Assembly (NCBI GenBank): GCA_031556035.1
Contig: JAVBTT010000014.1
Span: forward strand, 1 to 64,000
Length of the DNA stretch: 64,000 nucleotides
Source of the DNA: JAVBTT01 sp031556035
GTDB lineage: Bacteria > Bacillota > Clostridia > Oscillospirales > UBA929
Reading direction: 5' to 3'
Shown: positions 15,701 through 24,299 of the stretch, piece by piece
Layout: each line of letters starts with the position of its first letter
Numbering within the stretch: the first letter of the stretch is position 1
The notes under the pieces: model-generated
What the model saw: the letters and a program-made list of their open reading frames with translations, nothing else
Databases searched by the model: none
What the model was told of the DNA's origin: nothing
Position numbers and translations under genes: made by a program

Positions 15701-18700
15701 GCGTCTCAACGGTCGACAGCGGCAATCTTGCGGGGTATCTGATTGCGCTCAAACAAGGCCTGCTGGAGATCAACGACGCGGCGGCCGAGGATTTGGCCTG
15801 CCGCGCCGGCAAGCTGGCGGATGAGATGGATTTCACCCCTCTTTATGACGATGAGCGCAAGTTGTTTGTGATCAGCTGCGATATGGAAACCCAAAAGCGC
15901 ACGGAGGGCTATTATGATCTGCTCGCCTCGGAGGCGCGGCTCACAAGCTATCTGGCCATCGCGAGAGGCGAGGTCGAAAAGGAGAATTGGGTGCGCCTCG
16001 GACGCGCTATGAGCGGCGATGACAGTTATAGGGGAATGGCGAGCTGGACAGGTACAATGTTCGAGTATTTTATGCCACATCTGGTATTGCCCATATACGA
16101 AAATTCGCTGCTTTTTGAAAGCCTGTATTTCGCGCTGTACTGCCAGCGCAAGCGCGGCGCCGAGCAAAAAACGCCGTGGGGCATCTCGGAGAGCTGCTTT
16201 TACGCCTTTGACGCGGCGCTGAATTATCAGTACAAGGCCCACGGGGTGCCGTCGCTGGCCTATAAGCGGGGGGTAGGCAAGGAAAACGTGGTGTCTCCCT
16301 ATTCCAGCTTTTTGGCTCTATTGCTCAGCCCCGCCCCCGCGCTGAAGAATCTCCGGAGGCTCCGCGAGCTGGGCCTTGAGGGGCGCTACGGCATGTGCGA
16401 GGCGGCGGATTTCACTCCGGCAAGGCTGTCGGGAGGAGAAAAATATGAGCCCGTACGCTGTTTCATGTCCCACCACATCGGTATGAGTTTGGTGGCGGTT
16501 TGCAATGCGCTGAAGGATGACATATGGCAAAAACGCTTTATGTCCGATCCCTCAATGGGGGCGTTCGCGTGCATGCTTCAGGAGCGCGTGCCGGTCGGCG
16601 GAACCACCGTGCGCCCCGAGGGGAGAGAAGTGCCGGAAAAGCCGAAGCGGGCTCAGGGCGAGGGTTTGAGGCGCGAGATTTCCTCAATCAACCCGGACTG
16701 CCCTCGGGGGCATATACTGTCAAACTCATCCTACACCATCTTCTGCACGGACGGGGGGCTGACATCGTCTACTTGCGGGGGGATGGCGGTAAACCGCTTT
16801 GAGCCAAATTCCCGCAGTCCGGGAGGAATGAGCTTTTACTTCAAGTCGGGAAACAATACCATCTCCATGCTGCCTGTGCCGGGACAGGATCAGCTTGAGC
16901 GCTACGACAGGGCGGTCTTTGAGGGGGGGAGCGCTTCCTGGGAGGCGTCACGTGAGCAGTTTGAAAGCGTCGTAACCGCCTGGATACCCGAAAATGAAAA
17001 CGCTGAAGTCAGAAGGGTTCGTATCAGCAATACTTCCGGAAAGGAGCTTGAGGGAAGGATACTGCTTTATTTTGAGCCCGTCATGCAGGCCATGCAGGAT
17101 TTCAGCGCACATCCCGCCTTTTCCAAGCTGTTTCTTGAAACCTCCCGAACCCGAGGGGGAGTTGTAATAAAGCGCAGACCCAGGGGAGGAAAGGGCGAAA
17201 AGCATCTGTGCTGCCTGTGCGACCATGAAGAGGCCACGTTCGACACATCCCGGGAAAAAGTGCTGGGCAGGAGAGGAGAAGCCGCGCTGACAGAGGGTGA
17301 AATCAGTCTGACGGAATCGTTTGGGGCTGTACTTGACCCTTGCGTGCTGGTTTCTGTTCCAGTAAGGCTCAAGCCGGGATCGAGCTCGGAGATAACATTT
17401 TCACTCGCCTTCGCTGAGGCGGAGCGGGACGCATTAAGCGCCGCCGAAAGATCACTTAAGCTCAGGGAGGCTCCGAGGACAGGGCGGATGGACGGGCTTA
17501 CACGCACACTCGGGCTTACGCAGGCGGAGGTTGTGACCGCGCTGGACATGCTGAGCCCGCTGGTGTTCAACACAAAAAGCGTACCCCGGGATTTGGCAGA
17601 GGGCCTGAAGCTCGGGCAATCCGGGCTTTGGAAGCTGGGTATATCCGGAGACCTGCCGATAATGACCGCGCGGGCGATGGACGCCACTCAGCTTGACAAG
17701 CTGGGGCGTGTGATAAGGATGCACAGATTTTTAAACCGCTGCGGAATGCTGTGCGACCTGGTAATACTCAGCAGGGACGGAGGTAACTACCGCCGCCCGG
17801 CCCGTAGCGCGGTTATGGAGACGCTTAAAGCCCTTGGATGCGAAAATGCCCTGGGGTCTAAGGGCGGTATCCACCATGTTGACCTTGCGGCGCTGAGCGA
17901 GCAGGAGGAGTTGCTGCTGCGGGCTGTAAGCCGCGTTTCTGCGGACAAAATTCCGGACGGCGCGGAGGTTCCAAAATATGCGCCGGTTGTAAAGACTCCC
18001 GCTCCAGCGCCTATAAAACACGAAAGCAAGCCCTGCGAGTGGATGGACGACGGGGCGTTCAGGTTTGAAACCGGAAACGGACTGCCGCCTGCCGGATGGG
18101 GTCATCTGCTTGCGAACGGTTCATATGGCGCACTTGTAACCGAATGCGGCACAGGCTATATGTGGCGCCGTAACGCCCGTGAAAACAAAATGCTGCCGTG
18201 GACAAATGACCCTCTTGCCAATGGGGGAGAGGAACGGATATCGCTTCTTTTCGATGGATTTGAGACCGGTATTTTTTCCGCCAACGACGGGTTGCCGTGC
18301 GAAGTGACCTATGGCTTCGGCTACGCTCGCTGGGAGAAGACTTTGGGACAGGGTAAGGTCACGACCACCGCCTTTGTGCCGCGCAACCGCATGGCCAGGG
18401 TGCTGATCGTAGAGACGGAAGGGCTCAAAGACGCACAGATATGCTACTCGGCAAGGCTGGCAATGGGAGTGTCGGATTCCCACTCCGGGTATATTCAGAT
18501 AAAACAGGAAAAGGACGGCGTAATCAAGGCGGAAAATCCCTATAACACGGCTTTTTCTCCCCAGATATTCGCGCTGGCGGCGTCTGTGCCGCCCGAACAC
18601 ATATCTGGCCGCCCGGGGGAGCTGAACGCGAAAATATCGACTGTCAGACGCAAGGGCAAGCTGCGCGCGGTGATTGTCACGGGCTGCGCCCAAAACGCGC

Positions 18701-20121
18701 CGGGACTTGAGCTGCTGCGCGCGCTGGCGGACGACCGCGAGGCCGATATAGCACTGGGAAACACGGTTGGTTTCTGGAGGGATTTGGTCGGAAGCAATCC
18801 TGTTGACTCGGGGAGCGAGCAGCTTGACAATTATCTCAACGGGTGGGCGCTCTATCAGGTTGTGGCCTGCCGCCTCTTCGGGCGCACCTCTCTGTATCAG
18901 TGCGGCGGGGCCTACGGCTTCCGGGATCAGCTTCAGGATGTGTGCGCGGCGCTGTACGCGGATCCAGGGCTGACAAGGACGCAGATACTCCGAGCCTGCG
19001 CCCATCAATACGAGGAGGGGGACGGCCAGCACTGGTGGCATCCCGGTCAACTTGGCAGAGGAGAGGGGGATAAGGGTGTCCGTACCCGATGCTCCGACGA
19101 TCTGCTGTGGCTTCCCTACACGGTCTGCGAGTATCTGGACTTTACAGGGGACGGCGGTCTTCTGGACCTGCGCGCGCCTTTTATAGCCTCGCCGTCTCTG
19201 GCGCTTGACGCGCACGACCGATATGAAACTCCGCGCCGGACAGAATACAGGGCCACGGTTTACGAACACTGTGTCCGTGCAATAGATTTGGCACTTCACC
19301 GAGGCGTCGGCATTCACGGGCTTGCTCTGATGGGTGCGGGGGACTGGAACGACGGTTTCAATCTCGTGGGGGACAAGGGGAGCGGCGAGAGCGTCTGGCT
19401 GAGCTGGTTTTTGGCCCACGTCTGCGAGAGAATGGCTCCGATCTGCGAGGCCAGAGGGGACACCGCCAGAGCCGAGTCCTACCAGGTGTGGAGGGAAAAT
19501 TTGATTCGCGCCTGCGAAGGGGCTTGGGACGGGCAGTGGTTCCGCCGCGGCTACTACGACGACGGCGCCACGCTTGGAAGCCATATGGACGAGGAGTGCC
19601 GCATAGACTCAATTGCCCAGAGCTGGTCAGCGTTCTTCAAAGACAGCGTGCCTGATGGCATGGTCGAGAGTGCGCTGGACAGCGCATGGGAACGGCTGGT
19701 AGATGAAAAGCACAGGCTTGTGAGGCTGTTTGAGCCGGCGTTTGAAAAAAGCGCTAAAAACCCCGGATATATCAAGGGCTACGTGCCGGGGGTTAGGGAA
19801 AACGGCGGACAGTATACGCACGCGGCAGTATGGCTGGCGATGGGCTGCCACCTGGCCGGACTGCATGAGCGCGCCGCGCAAATCCTCAATATGCTGCTCC
19901 CGGCCACACATCCTATAGATGAATACAAAACCGAGCCGTACGTCCTGGCAGCCGACGTGTACCACAATCCGGCGCACGCGGGGCGCGGCGGCTGGAGCAA
20001 CTACACGGGCGCGGCCGCCTGGTACTACCGGGTTGCGATGGAGACCCTCGGACTCGGTCGGACACCGAGCTCGCTTTCTGCGGCCGAGCAGGCGACAAAG
20101 CTTGGGAAAAAGCAACTTTGA
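12712..20121 (+). CDS. Cyclic beta-1,2-glucan synthase-like protein (GT84 + GH94 domains)
   Basis: Giant 2,469-residue membrane enzyme. After an N-terminal region come membrane segments (about 320-355), a GT84 glycosyltransferase core with TLDSDTQLVPG (about 523-533) and LLEGSYLRAGLMGDIELTDGYP, further membrane helices (about 720-760 and 780-850), a glucoamylase-like region (about 900-1350), and a C-terminal phosphorylase-type half. In the last, GAYGFRDQLQDV, YEEGDGQHWWHPG (about 2100) and GAGDWNDGFN (about 2207, catalytic Asp of GH94) are conserved. Proteobacterial NdvB/Chv homologues (about 2,800 residues) polymerise UDP-glucose into beta-1,2-glucan, control length by GH94 phosphorolysis and cyclise it. 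The shorter form here is usual for Gram-positives. Long open frames on the opposite strand are shadows. It ends at a strong terminator. Confidence 0.88.
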   Translation: MKDMGMTIDTDILEKWAENQARSADVNGWASVSSVSAQVSANIHRIELFASRVGLWAEKNRFLPQEFEWLLDNRYLILREAAETTRLLKRKGRLPADKDGVALYTLARALVRSGRGEVTQERIEKFLRGAQKNRALLEKELWLLVPMLRAALTQMAAWICGEMEAVLNGYRRAPERDPFAAELAIYRARESGSSAPEGAEELSKGAQAVHSRLSTLIGAMVTSLRMLSVTDLSRVLREASAVESMLRKDPAGIYPKMDEASRGRYRQRLSRLAKKAGLPEDEAAERILALCKKASGERERHVGAYLYDMPMGKKPLNAAGAAYFMGMALITALLSAAGSNLSGVWWIGLLLMLPASDMAKNICDWAAAKLVRPRPIPRLELKGGIPDEGRTLCVISTLLTDLKSVAELSKKLEYFSLSNRDSGKNLRFGILGDLPDASMKRLSGDKRIIDEAQKQIFELNRKYGGGFYLFLRERELNLRDGRYMGWERKRGAIMELVRLLRQLPTGLHIATGDSAALRGVKYIITLDSDTQLVPGAARKLAGGMLHPLCRPKIDERRNVVVEGYGIILPRMSVELEAAGKSLFSRVYAGQGGLDPYGGMAGDVYHDLFDQGSFVGKGILDVDAALKVLDGRFPENRVLSHDLLEGSYLRAGLMGDIELTDGYPCKVTNWFDRLHRWTRGDWQIASWILWRVPCGSGRERNPISALSRWKIFDNIRRSVSGAALLTLLTLGLLSGGNWALAAGFAALCALSNLMLSAAEMAFRGKGGRGVRCHSTIITGFRAVLLQTVFQLLFLPYNAFVSIGAALTALFRLIFSRKKLLEWVTAAQSEKFTQSAITLCRKMFPCIAWGVLTACFAPGLPGWLAGVAWALSPIAAASISRVENREEPMPDADRAFLLRQAALMWQYFEDLLTPEDNYLPPDNWQEQPAAGTAHRTSPTNIGLALMCALSAADLELCSRDRALHLIDRVLDTIERLPKWHGHIYNWYDTRTLEPLRPNCVSTVDSGNLAGYLIALKQGLLEINDAAAEDLACRAGKLADEMDFTPLYDDERKLFVISCDMETQKRTEGYYDLLASEARLTSYLAIARGEVEKENWVRLGRAMSGDDSYRGMASWTGTMFEYFMPHLVLPIYENSLLFESLYFALYCQRKRGAEQKTPWGISESCFYAFDAALNYQYKAHGVPSLAYKRGVGKENVVSPYSSFLALLLSPAPALKNLRRLRELGLEGRYGMCEAADFTPARLSGGEKYEPVRCFMSHHIGMSLVAVCNALKDDIWQKRFMSDPSMGAFACMLQERVPVGGTTVRPEGREVPEKPKRAQGEGLRREISSINPDCPRGHILSNSSYTIFCTDGGLTSSTCGGMAVNRFEPNSRSPGGMSFYFKSGNNTISMLPVPGQDQLERYDRAVFEGGSASWEASREQFESVVTAWIPENENAEVRRVRISNTSGKELEGRILLYFEPVMQAMQDFSAHPAFSKLFLETSRTRGGVVIKRRPRGGKGEKHLCCLCDHEEATFDTSREKVLGRRGEAALTEGEISLTESFGAVLDPCVLVSVPVRLKPGSSSEITFSLAFAEAERDALSAAERSLKLREAPRTGRMDGLTRTLGLTQAEVVTALDMLSPLVFNTKSVPRDLAEGLKLGQSGLWKLGISGDLPIMTARAMDATQLDKLGRVIRMHRFLNRCGMLCDLVILSRDGGNYRRPARSAVMETLKALGCENALGSKGGIHHVDLAALSEQEELLLRAVSRVSADKIPDGAEVPKYAPVVKTPAPAPIKHESKPCEWMDDGAFRFETGNGLPPAGWGHLLANGSYGALVTECGTGYMWRRNARENKMLPWTNDPLANGGEERISLLFDGFETGIFSANDGLPCEVTYGFGYARWEKTLGQGKVTTTAFVPRNRMARVLIVETEGLKDAQICYSARLAMGVSDSHSGYIQIKQEKDGVIKAENPYNTAFSPQIFALAASVPPEHISGRPGELNAKISTVRRKGKLRAVIVTGCAQNAPGLELLRALADDREADIALGNTVGFWRDLVGSNPVDSGSEQLDNYLNGWALYQVVACRLFGRTSLYQCGGAYGFRDQLQDVCAALYADPGLTRTQILRACAHQYEEGDGQHWWHPGQLGRGEGDKGVRTRCSDDLLWLPYTVCEYLDFTGDGGLLDLRAPFIASPSLALDAHDRYETPRRTEYRATVYEHCVRAIDLALHRGVGIHGLALMGAGDWNDGFNLVGDKGSGESVWLSWFLAHVCERMAPICEARGDTARAESYQVWRENLIRACEGAWDGQWFRRGYYDDGATLGSHMDEECRIDSIAQSWSAFFKDSVPDGMVESALDSAWERLVDEKHRLVRLFEPAFEKSAKNPGYIKGYVPGVRENGGQYTHAAVWLAMGCHLAGLHERAAQILNMLLPATHPIDEYKTEPYVLAADVYHNPAHAGRGGWSNYTGAAAWYYRVAMETLGLGRTPSSLSAAEQATKLGKKQL

Positions 20122-20198
20122 CAGGGCCCGCTGCCCAGTCCTCAGCGGCAAAAGCCTGCCCTCATTTTCGATGACAGACTGTCATTTGTCTGCAGTCT

Positions 20199-20232
20199 AA
20201 GGCATCCGCCGGGTTGTCCCGGCGGATGCCTT
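20199..20232. terminator. Strong bidirectional terminator
   Basis: AAGGCATCCGCCGGG pairs perfectly (15 bp) with CCCGGCGGATGCCTT around TTGT, between the converging glucan synthase and helicase genes. Confidence 0.85.
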
Positions 20233-20237
20233 GTCTG

Positions 20238-22145
20238 TTATCTCTCGAATAGAGCCCCCAGCGACCCGAGGCCGATAACCGTAAGCTCGTGCATCGCCCT
20301 CGTCATGGCTACGTACAGGAGCTTGTCGTCACGCTCGGTGTAGCTGTCCGCGTCCGCTATGATGACGGCGTCAAACTCCAGCCCCTTGGAGAGCGCAGCC
20401 GGAATCACGCACAGACCCTTCGGAAGCGGCTCGTCCTTGCCTGTTACAACAGGGGCTTTGAGAATCCTGCCCAGCGCGGCGCACGAGCCGGGAGTCCTGG
20501 TTATAACAGCCGTCTGTTTGTGATGTGCGTATTTCGCGGTGCTTTCCGACAACAGGCCTTGCCACTCCCGGGGAGCGAGAGCGATTTTGAACTCGACCGG
20601 GGGGCCGTGGCGTACGAAAGCTTCACCCGCGAGGGATTTGTCTGAAAGCACGCTGCCGGCGGCCTCCATAATTTCGGTGGTGGTGCGGTAGCTCTTTTTC
20701 AGAACAGCCGAAAAGGCATGGCCGTCAAAGATATCCGTGTTGGCGCTTTCCCAGCTTTCAAGTCCGCGATAGGGGAATATGCCCTGCGCCAGATCGCCGA
20801 AAACAGTGAACGCCGCGTTTGGGTATATCTCGCGCAGCGTGGACAGCGTAAACGGGCTGAAATCCTGCGCTTCGTCGATAATGATGTGCTTTGTGCGCCT
20901 GTCGGCGGCGCCGTACAGCCTGTGGTAGAGATACAGCAGGGGGGTGAGATCCTCCCAAGTCAGCCTGGGCTTTGATATGGTCAGGAATTTTCCGTAGAGC
21001 TCCAGTACACTGGGCCTGAGCATCGGAGACAGCAGCTCGCGCACCGCCGCCTTGCCGCCTGTCATATCGCGCACCAGCGCCTCGAGCTGTCTTTTGATAT
21101 CCTTCACCCGCGTTACGATTGGAAGGGTGGAGGACTGTCGTCCGTACAGCTCGGCCACCGCGCCGGCGGGGTAGACCTCTGTGATGCCGACAATCAGCGG
21201 TCCGGCGGGGAGATTTGACAGCTCCCAGTTTTCCACAAATGCGTCCAGGCTTTCGCGGCAGGCCAGGGAGCACTTATACGCCCTGTCCTCGAAGGAAGCG
21301 CCCTCCATAACAGAGGTTAGCCCGGCAACCGGGTTTTCAACAGAGGCCTTTATTCCGGTGATTGTGCGGAACATATCCTCAAACGTCCACTGTGTGACGT
21401 CCTCCACCCCGAGGTCGGGGAGCACTGGGGCGATGTACTGGAGAAAGAAGTTGTTGGGAGCGAGAATCATAAACCTGTCAGGGGTGAAGCGCTCAGCCCA
21501 GGTGTAGACAAAGTACGCTATGCGGTGCAGCGCGACAGTGGTTTTTCCGCTGCCAGCGGAGCCCTGCACGATCATGTCTCTCCCCAGGTCCGCGCGTATA
21601 ATGCGGTTTTGCTCCGCCTGTATGGTGGCAATGATGTTCTTCAGCCTCACATCCGAGGCCATTGTGAGATAAGGGCGCAGCAGTTCGTCGTCCGAGGTGA
21701 TGTCTATGTCGTCATATTTTGTGAGCTCTCCACAATCGCTGGTGAATTGGCGCTTCAGAAGCAGCTCGCCGGAGATTTTTCCTTCCGGGCAGGCGTATCC
21801 TGCGGGACCGGGCCTGTTCTCGTAGTAAAGCGAGGCCACCGGCGCGCGCCAGTCGACCGCGCGTATGCGCTTGTCGGCGTCCATAATCGTCGTTTTGCCG
21901 AGGTACAGCTCATTAGAAAACGGCTTGCCGTCCTCATGGAAATCTATGCGGGCAAAGTACGGGTTTTCCCTGACAAGAGCCAGGACTCGCCAGCGCCGCT
22001 CAAGCATGGATCGGACGCTTTCCTCTGAGGCGTCGTCTCCCGCCTGTATACCTTCGTCAAAGCGCCTGTCGATGCGTTCCATCTCAAGCTCCACAAAACG
22101 CTTTGTGTCGGCAAAGCGTTTCTGCTCATACACGAGAGTTTCCAT
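20238..22145 (-). CDS. helD: HelD-like UvrD/Rep-family helicase
   Basis: 635-residue superfamily 1 helicase-like ATPase. A coiled-coil N-terminus (EQKRFADTKRFVELEMERIDRRFDE) precedes a WRAPVASLYYE motif typical of HelD. Walker A GSAGSGKTT is at 195-203, Walker B HIIIDEAQDFSPF near 430, motif III GDLAQGIF, and the C-terminal KGLEFDAVIIADAD and LYVAMTRAMHELTVIG motifs. HelD proteins wedge into RNA polymerase channels and release stalled or non-productive complexes. Some actinobacterial relatives protect against rifamycins. The length is a little shorter than B. subtilis HelD. The ATG at 22145 has a weak SD. Confidence 0.85.
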   Translation of the reverse strand: METLVYEQKRFADTKRFVELEMERIDRRFDEGIQAGDDASEESVRSMLERRWRVLALVRENPYFARIDFHEDGKPFSNELYLGKTTIMDADKRIRAVDWRAPVASLYYENRPGPAGYACPEGKISGELLLKRQFTSDCGELTKYDDIDITSDDELLRPYLTMASDVRLKNIIATIQAEQNRIIRADLGRDMIVQGSAGSGKTTVALHRIAYFVYTWAERFTPDRFMILAPNNFFLQYIAPVLPDLGVEDVTQWTFEDMFRTITGIKASVENPVAGLTSVMEGASFEDRAYKCSLACRESLDAFVENWELSNLPAGPLIVGITEVYPAGAVAELYGRQSSTLPIVTRVKDIKRQLEALVRDMTGGKAAVRELLSPMLRPSVLELYGKFLTISKPRLTWEDLTPLLYLYHRLYGAADRRTKHIIIDEAQDFSPFTLSTLREIYPNAAFTVFGDLAQGIFPYRGLESWESANTDIFDGHAFSAVLKKSYRTTTEIMEAAGSVLSDKSLAGEAFVRHGPPVEFKIALAPREWQGLLSESTAKYAHHKQTAVITRTPGSCAALGRILKAPVVTGKDEPLPKGLCVIPAALSKGLEFDAVIIADADSYTERDDKLLYVAMTRAMHELTVIGLGSLGALFER

Positions 22146-22210
22146 GCATGTTTACCACCTTAAAAGACAGTGGCAAATATTATATCACATTTATTTATGG
22201 AGATAAAGCG

Positions 22211-22252
22211 ACACGGCAAAGAATTTGTTCATACGCAAATTCTTTGCCGTGT
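22211..22252 (-). terminator. Terminator of the ylxM-trmD operon
   Basis: ACACGGCAAAGAATTTG and CAAATTCTTTGCCGTGT form a perfect 17-bp stem just after the trmD stop. Confidence 0.8.
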
Positions 22253-22254
22253 AC

Positions 22255-22950
22255 TCACTTGTCCGCGCAATATTTTTCCCACATGTCGGGCCTCTTGGCC
22301 TTGGTGCGCCGCTCTGCCTGCTCGCGCCGCCACCGGCGTATCGCCTCATGGTTGCCGGACAGCAGCACCTCCGGCACATTTTTGCCGTGCCAAAGCTCGG
22401 GACGCGAATACTGCGGAAATTCCAGCAGCCCGCTCCAGTGGCTCTCGTCCTCGAAACATATCTCCTCGGCAAGCACCCCGGGGATAAGCCGGCACACGGC
22501 GTCCGCCACCGCGCAGGCCGCGATCTCTCCCCCGGTGAGCACAAAATCCCCAATGCTCAGCTCTTCGTCCACGCACTCCTCAATGAAGCGTTCGTCCACA
22601 CCCTCGTAGCGGCCGCACACCAGTATGAGGTGGCTGTGTTCCCGCTGATACTCACGCGCCATCCCCTGATTAAAGACGTGCCCCTGCGCGCTCATCAGAA
22701 CTGTATGCCCTCTGCCGTGCTTGGATATCACGTCCTCCCAGCAGCGAAACAGCGGGTCAGCCTGCATGACCATGCCCATACCGCCGCCATAAGGGTAGTC
22801 ATCGACCTGCTTTTGCCTGTTTTGAGTGTAGTCTCGTATCTGATGCGCGGCAAAAGAGAAATGGCCCCTCCGCGCCCCGCGACCCAGCACGCTTTCACCG
22901 AGCACAGCTTCAATCATTGAGGGGAAGAGGGTCAGAACGTCAATCCTCAT
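22255..22950 (-). CDS. trmD: tRNA (guanine-37-N1)-methyltransferase
   Basis: 231-residue TrmD, the SPOUT-class enzyme that methylates G37 next to the anticodon of several tRNAs and prevents +1 frameshifting. Seen: MRIDVLTLFPSMIEAVLGES start, the DDYPYGGGMGMVM loop, the trefoil-knot SAM-binding motifs LVCGRYEGVDERF and SIGDFVLTGGEIAA, and the C-terminal NHEAIRRWRREQA. Catalytic Asp and the GGG loop are present. The ATG directly follows the rimM stop, a tight coupling. Last gene of the operon, followed by a strong terminator. Confidence 0.97.
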   Translation of the reverse strand: MRIDVLTLFPSMIEAVLGESVLGRGARRGHFSFAAHQIRDYTQNRQKQVDDYPYGGGMGMVMQADPLFRCWEDVISKHGRGHTVLMSAQGHVFNQGMAREYQREHSHLILVCGRYEGVDERFIEECVDEELSIGDFVLTGGEIAACAVADAVCRLIPGVLAEEICFEDESHWSGLLEFPQYSRPELWHGKNVPEVLLSGNHEAIRRWRREQAERRTKAKRPDMWEKYCADK

Positions 22951-23433
22951 TCACATGCCCTCGATCATCTTGACGGAGATAAAGCCTCCCTCGATATCAA
23001 TACCGAGCACAAACTCCGGCACCGCAGGGATATAATGCTCGCCATCCTCGCCGCGCACAACGTATACATCCTGCGCCGGCATACTCATAACATCGTAAAG
23101 CGTGCCGATTCTGACGCCGTCCTGCCCAAGCACGGCAAGCCCGATCAGGTCCTGGACGAAGTAGCGGCCCTCTGGCAGATTCACCCCGGTTCGGTCAATG
23201 CTGACTGACTGCTCCTTGAGACGCTGCGCGTCCTGAACGCTTTCGATACCCTCCAGGCTTGCCAGCACCATTTTCCCGTGTACTCGTGAGGAAAGTACTC
23301 TGAATACGTTTTTTCCTATCAAAAGCTCTTTAAAAGAAAGCAAAAAATCCGGGCTGTCGCACCAGGGCTCGATTTTAATCTCGCCCTTGATTCCATGCGT
23401 ATTGACAACCTTTCCTGTTTCCATCCACTGCAT
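22951..23433 (-). CDS. rimM: 16S rRNA processing protein RimM
   Basis: 160-residue ribosome maturation factor that helps 30S head assembly. The N-terminal barrel is seen as VNTHGIKGEIKIEPWCD, and the PRC-barrel half as GRYFVQDLIGLAVLGQDG ending YIPAVPEFVLGIDIEGG. ATG 23433 follows AGGGAGGAT at proper distance; the same frame stays open upstream to 23598 only because it runs through a family A repeat, so the longer form is not real. Zero-base gap to trmD. The 284-base space to khpA is filled by two repeat elements. Confidence 0.95.
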   Translation of the reverse strand: MQWMETGKVVNTHGIKGEIKIEPWCDSPDFLLSFKELLIGKNVFRVLSSRVHGKMVLASLEGIESVQDAQRLKEQSVSIDRTGVNLPEGRYFVQDLIGLAVLGQDGVRIGTLYDVMSMPAQDVYVVRGEDGEHYIPAVPEFVLGIDIEGGFISVKMIEGM

Positions 23434-23492
23434 GATGAAAATCCTCCCTGAAAAACGGCGTATGCCATTTCCGCGAAACGCGGTTAATATTG

Positions 23493-23600
23493 ATGTACCA
23501 GTTAAACCTTGCCGCCAGTGGCGGGGAAAATGCGTCGCCCGCACAGCGGGCAGAGCATTTTGAGGAGCTATTGCGGAAAGGTTTAATCGTGGGACCAATA
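23493..23600. repeat. Family A palindromic repeat, copy 1
   Basis: 108-bp element starting ATGTACCAGTTAAACC and ending GGTTTAATCGTGGGACCAATA. It matches copies at 33627-33734 and 44185-44291 almost base for base. Long inverted repeats (TTAAACCTTGCCGC against GCGGAAAGGTTTAA here, exact in copy 2), an inner AAAATGC/GCATTTT and a CCCGC-ACA-GCGGG hairpin would fold it into one stem. No protein encoded: MITE/REP-like. Confidence 0.85.
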
Positions 23601-23700
23601 CTGATCCTGTGTTAAAACTTTCCGTTCAGAAATTTGCAGAAGCTTGCCGCGGCAAGCTTCTGCAAATTAATACCGTCAGGTTTTAAACAGATATTAGTAT
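23598..23700. repeat. Family B palindromic repeat, full copy
   Basis: 103-bp element. Its ends are imperfect inverted repeats: ATACTGATCCTGTGTTAAAAC on the left and, read inward from the right, ATACTAATATCTGTTTAAAAC. The middle is a near-perfect palindrome, AATTTGCAGAAGCTTGCC and its complement around GC. It abuts the family A copy with a shared ATA. Related pieces lie at 26131, 35480 and 48347. Confidence 0.8.
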
Positions 23701-23717
23701 AAGCATACGCCACTATA

Positions 23718-23963
23718 CTATTGCTGGTCCACTATCTCGACATGCACCTTTTTGGATTCACGGGAGGCGGCGCGGACTATGGTTCTTAAATCCTTGGCCA
23801 TCCTGCCGTTCCGCCCGATTATCTTTCCCATGTCCTCCTTGGCGACCCGGAGCTCAAGGGTTGTGATTTCCTCCCGGTCAACCACCTCAACAGAGACGTC
23901 GTCCGGACTGTCGACGATGTTTTTCGCGATGAACGACAAAAGCTCCTTCAAATCGGCAGCCAT
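23718..23963 (-). CDS. khpA: KH-domain RNA-binding protein KhpA
   Basis: 81-residue single KH-domain protein (UPF0109). The KH signature VAKEDMGKIIGRNGRMAKDLRTIV contains the GxxG loop (GRNG). In Firmicutes KhpA pairs with KhpB/Jag, binds RNA and affects cell elongation. Start ATG 23963 overlaps the rpsP stop by one base (TAATG); an upstream extension to 24032 in the same frame overlaps rpsP and is not real. Followed by family B and A repeats before rimM. Confidence 0.95.
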   Translation of the reverse strand: MAADLKELLSFIAKNIVDSPDDVSVEVVDREEITTLELRVAKEDMGKIIGRNGRMAKDLRTIVRAASRESKKVHVEIVDQQ

Positions 23964-24202
23964 TACAGAACACCAGCTTTCTTGAGCAGCGACTTGACCA
24001 CGTCGGTCGGCTGCGCGCCGGTACTGAGCCACTCCCTGGCGCGCTCGGCGTTCACCTTTATTTCGGCGGGCTCGGTAAGGGGATTGTAAGTGCCTATCTC
24101 CTCAATAAAGCGGCCGTCGCGGGGATAACGCGAATCGGCTACAATTATGCGGTAAAAAGGGGCCTTTTTCGCGCCCATTCTGCGAAGTCTTAATTTGACC
24201 AT
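23963..24202 (-). CDS. rpsP: 30S ribosomal protein S16
   Basis: 79-residue S16, a 30S assembly protein. MVKLRLRRMGAKKAPFYRIIV and DSRYPRDGRFIEEIGTYNP are diagnostic. Start ATG 24202 has GGAGG at eight bases. It sits between ffh and khpA in the usual order. Confidence 0.98.
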   Translation of the reverse strand: MVKLRLRRMGAKKAPFYRIIVADSRYPRDGRFIEEIGTYNPLTEPAEIKVNAERAREWLSTGAQPTDVVKSLLKKAGVL

Positions 24203-24299
24203 TGTTTTCACCTCCACTGATAAACAGGTTTTGAGTATTTATGTCAAGGGCGCGCGGCCCGGGACATCTTCAAGAGTACAATCAACGCAACAAGGCAGG

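Noticed and set aside
18121..19584. Minus-strand frame (487 codons) inside the glucan synthase gene
   Set aside because: Antisense shadow; the sense strand carries GH94 catalytic motifs across the whole stretch.
23434..23598. Longer RimM with 55 extra N-terminal residues
   Set aside because: The extension is the translation of the family A repeat, and the same peptide reads out of copy 3 near 44190; the SD supports ATG 23433.
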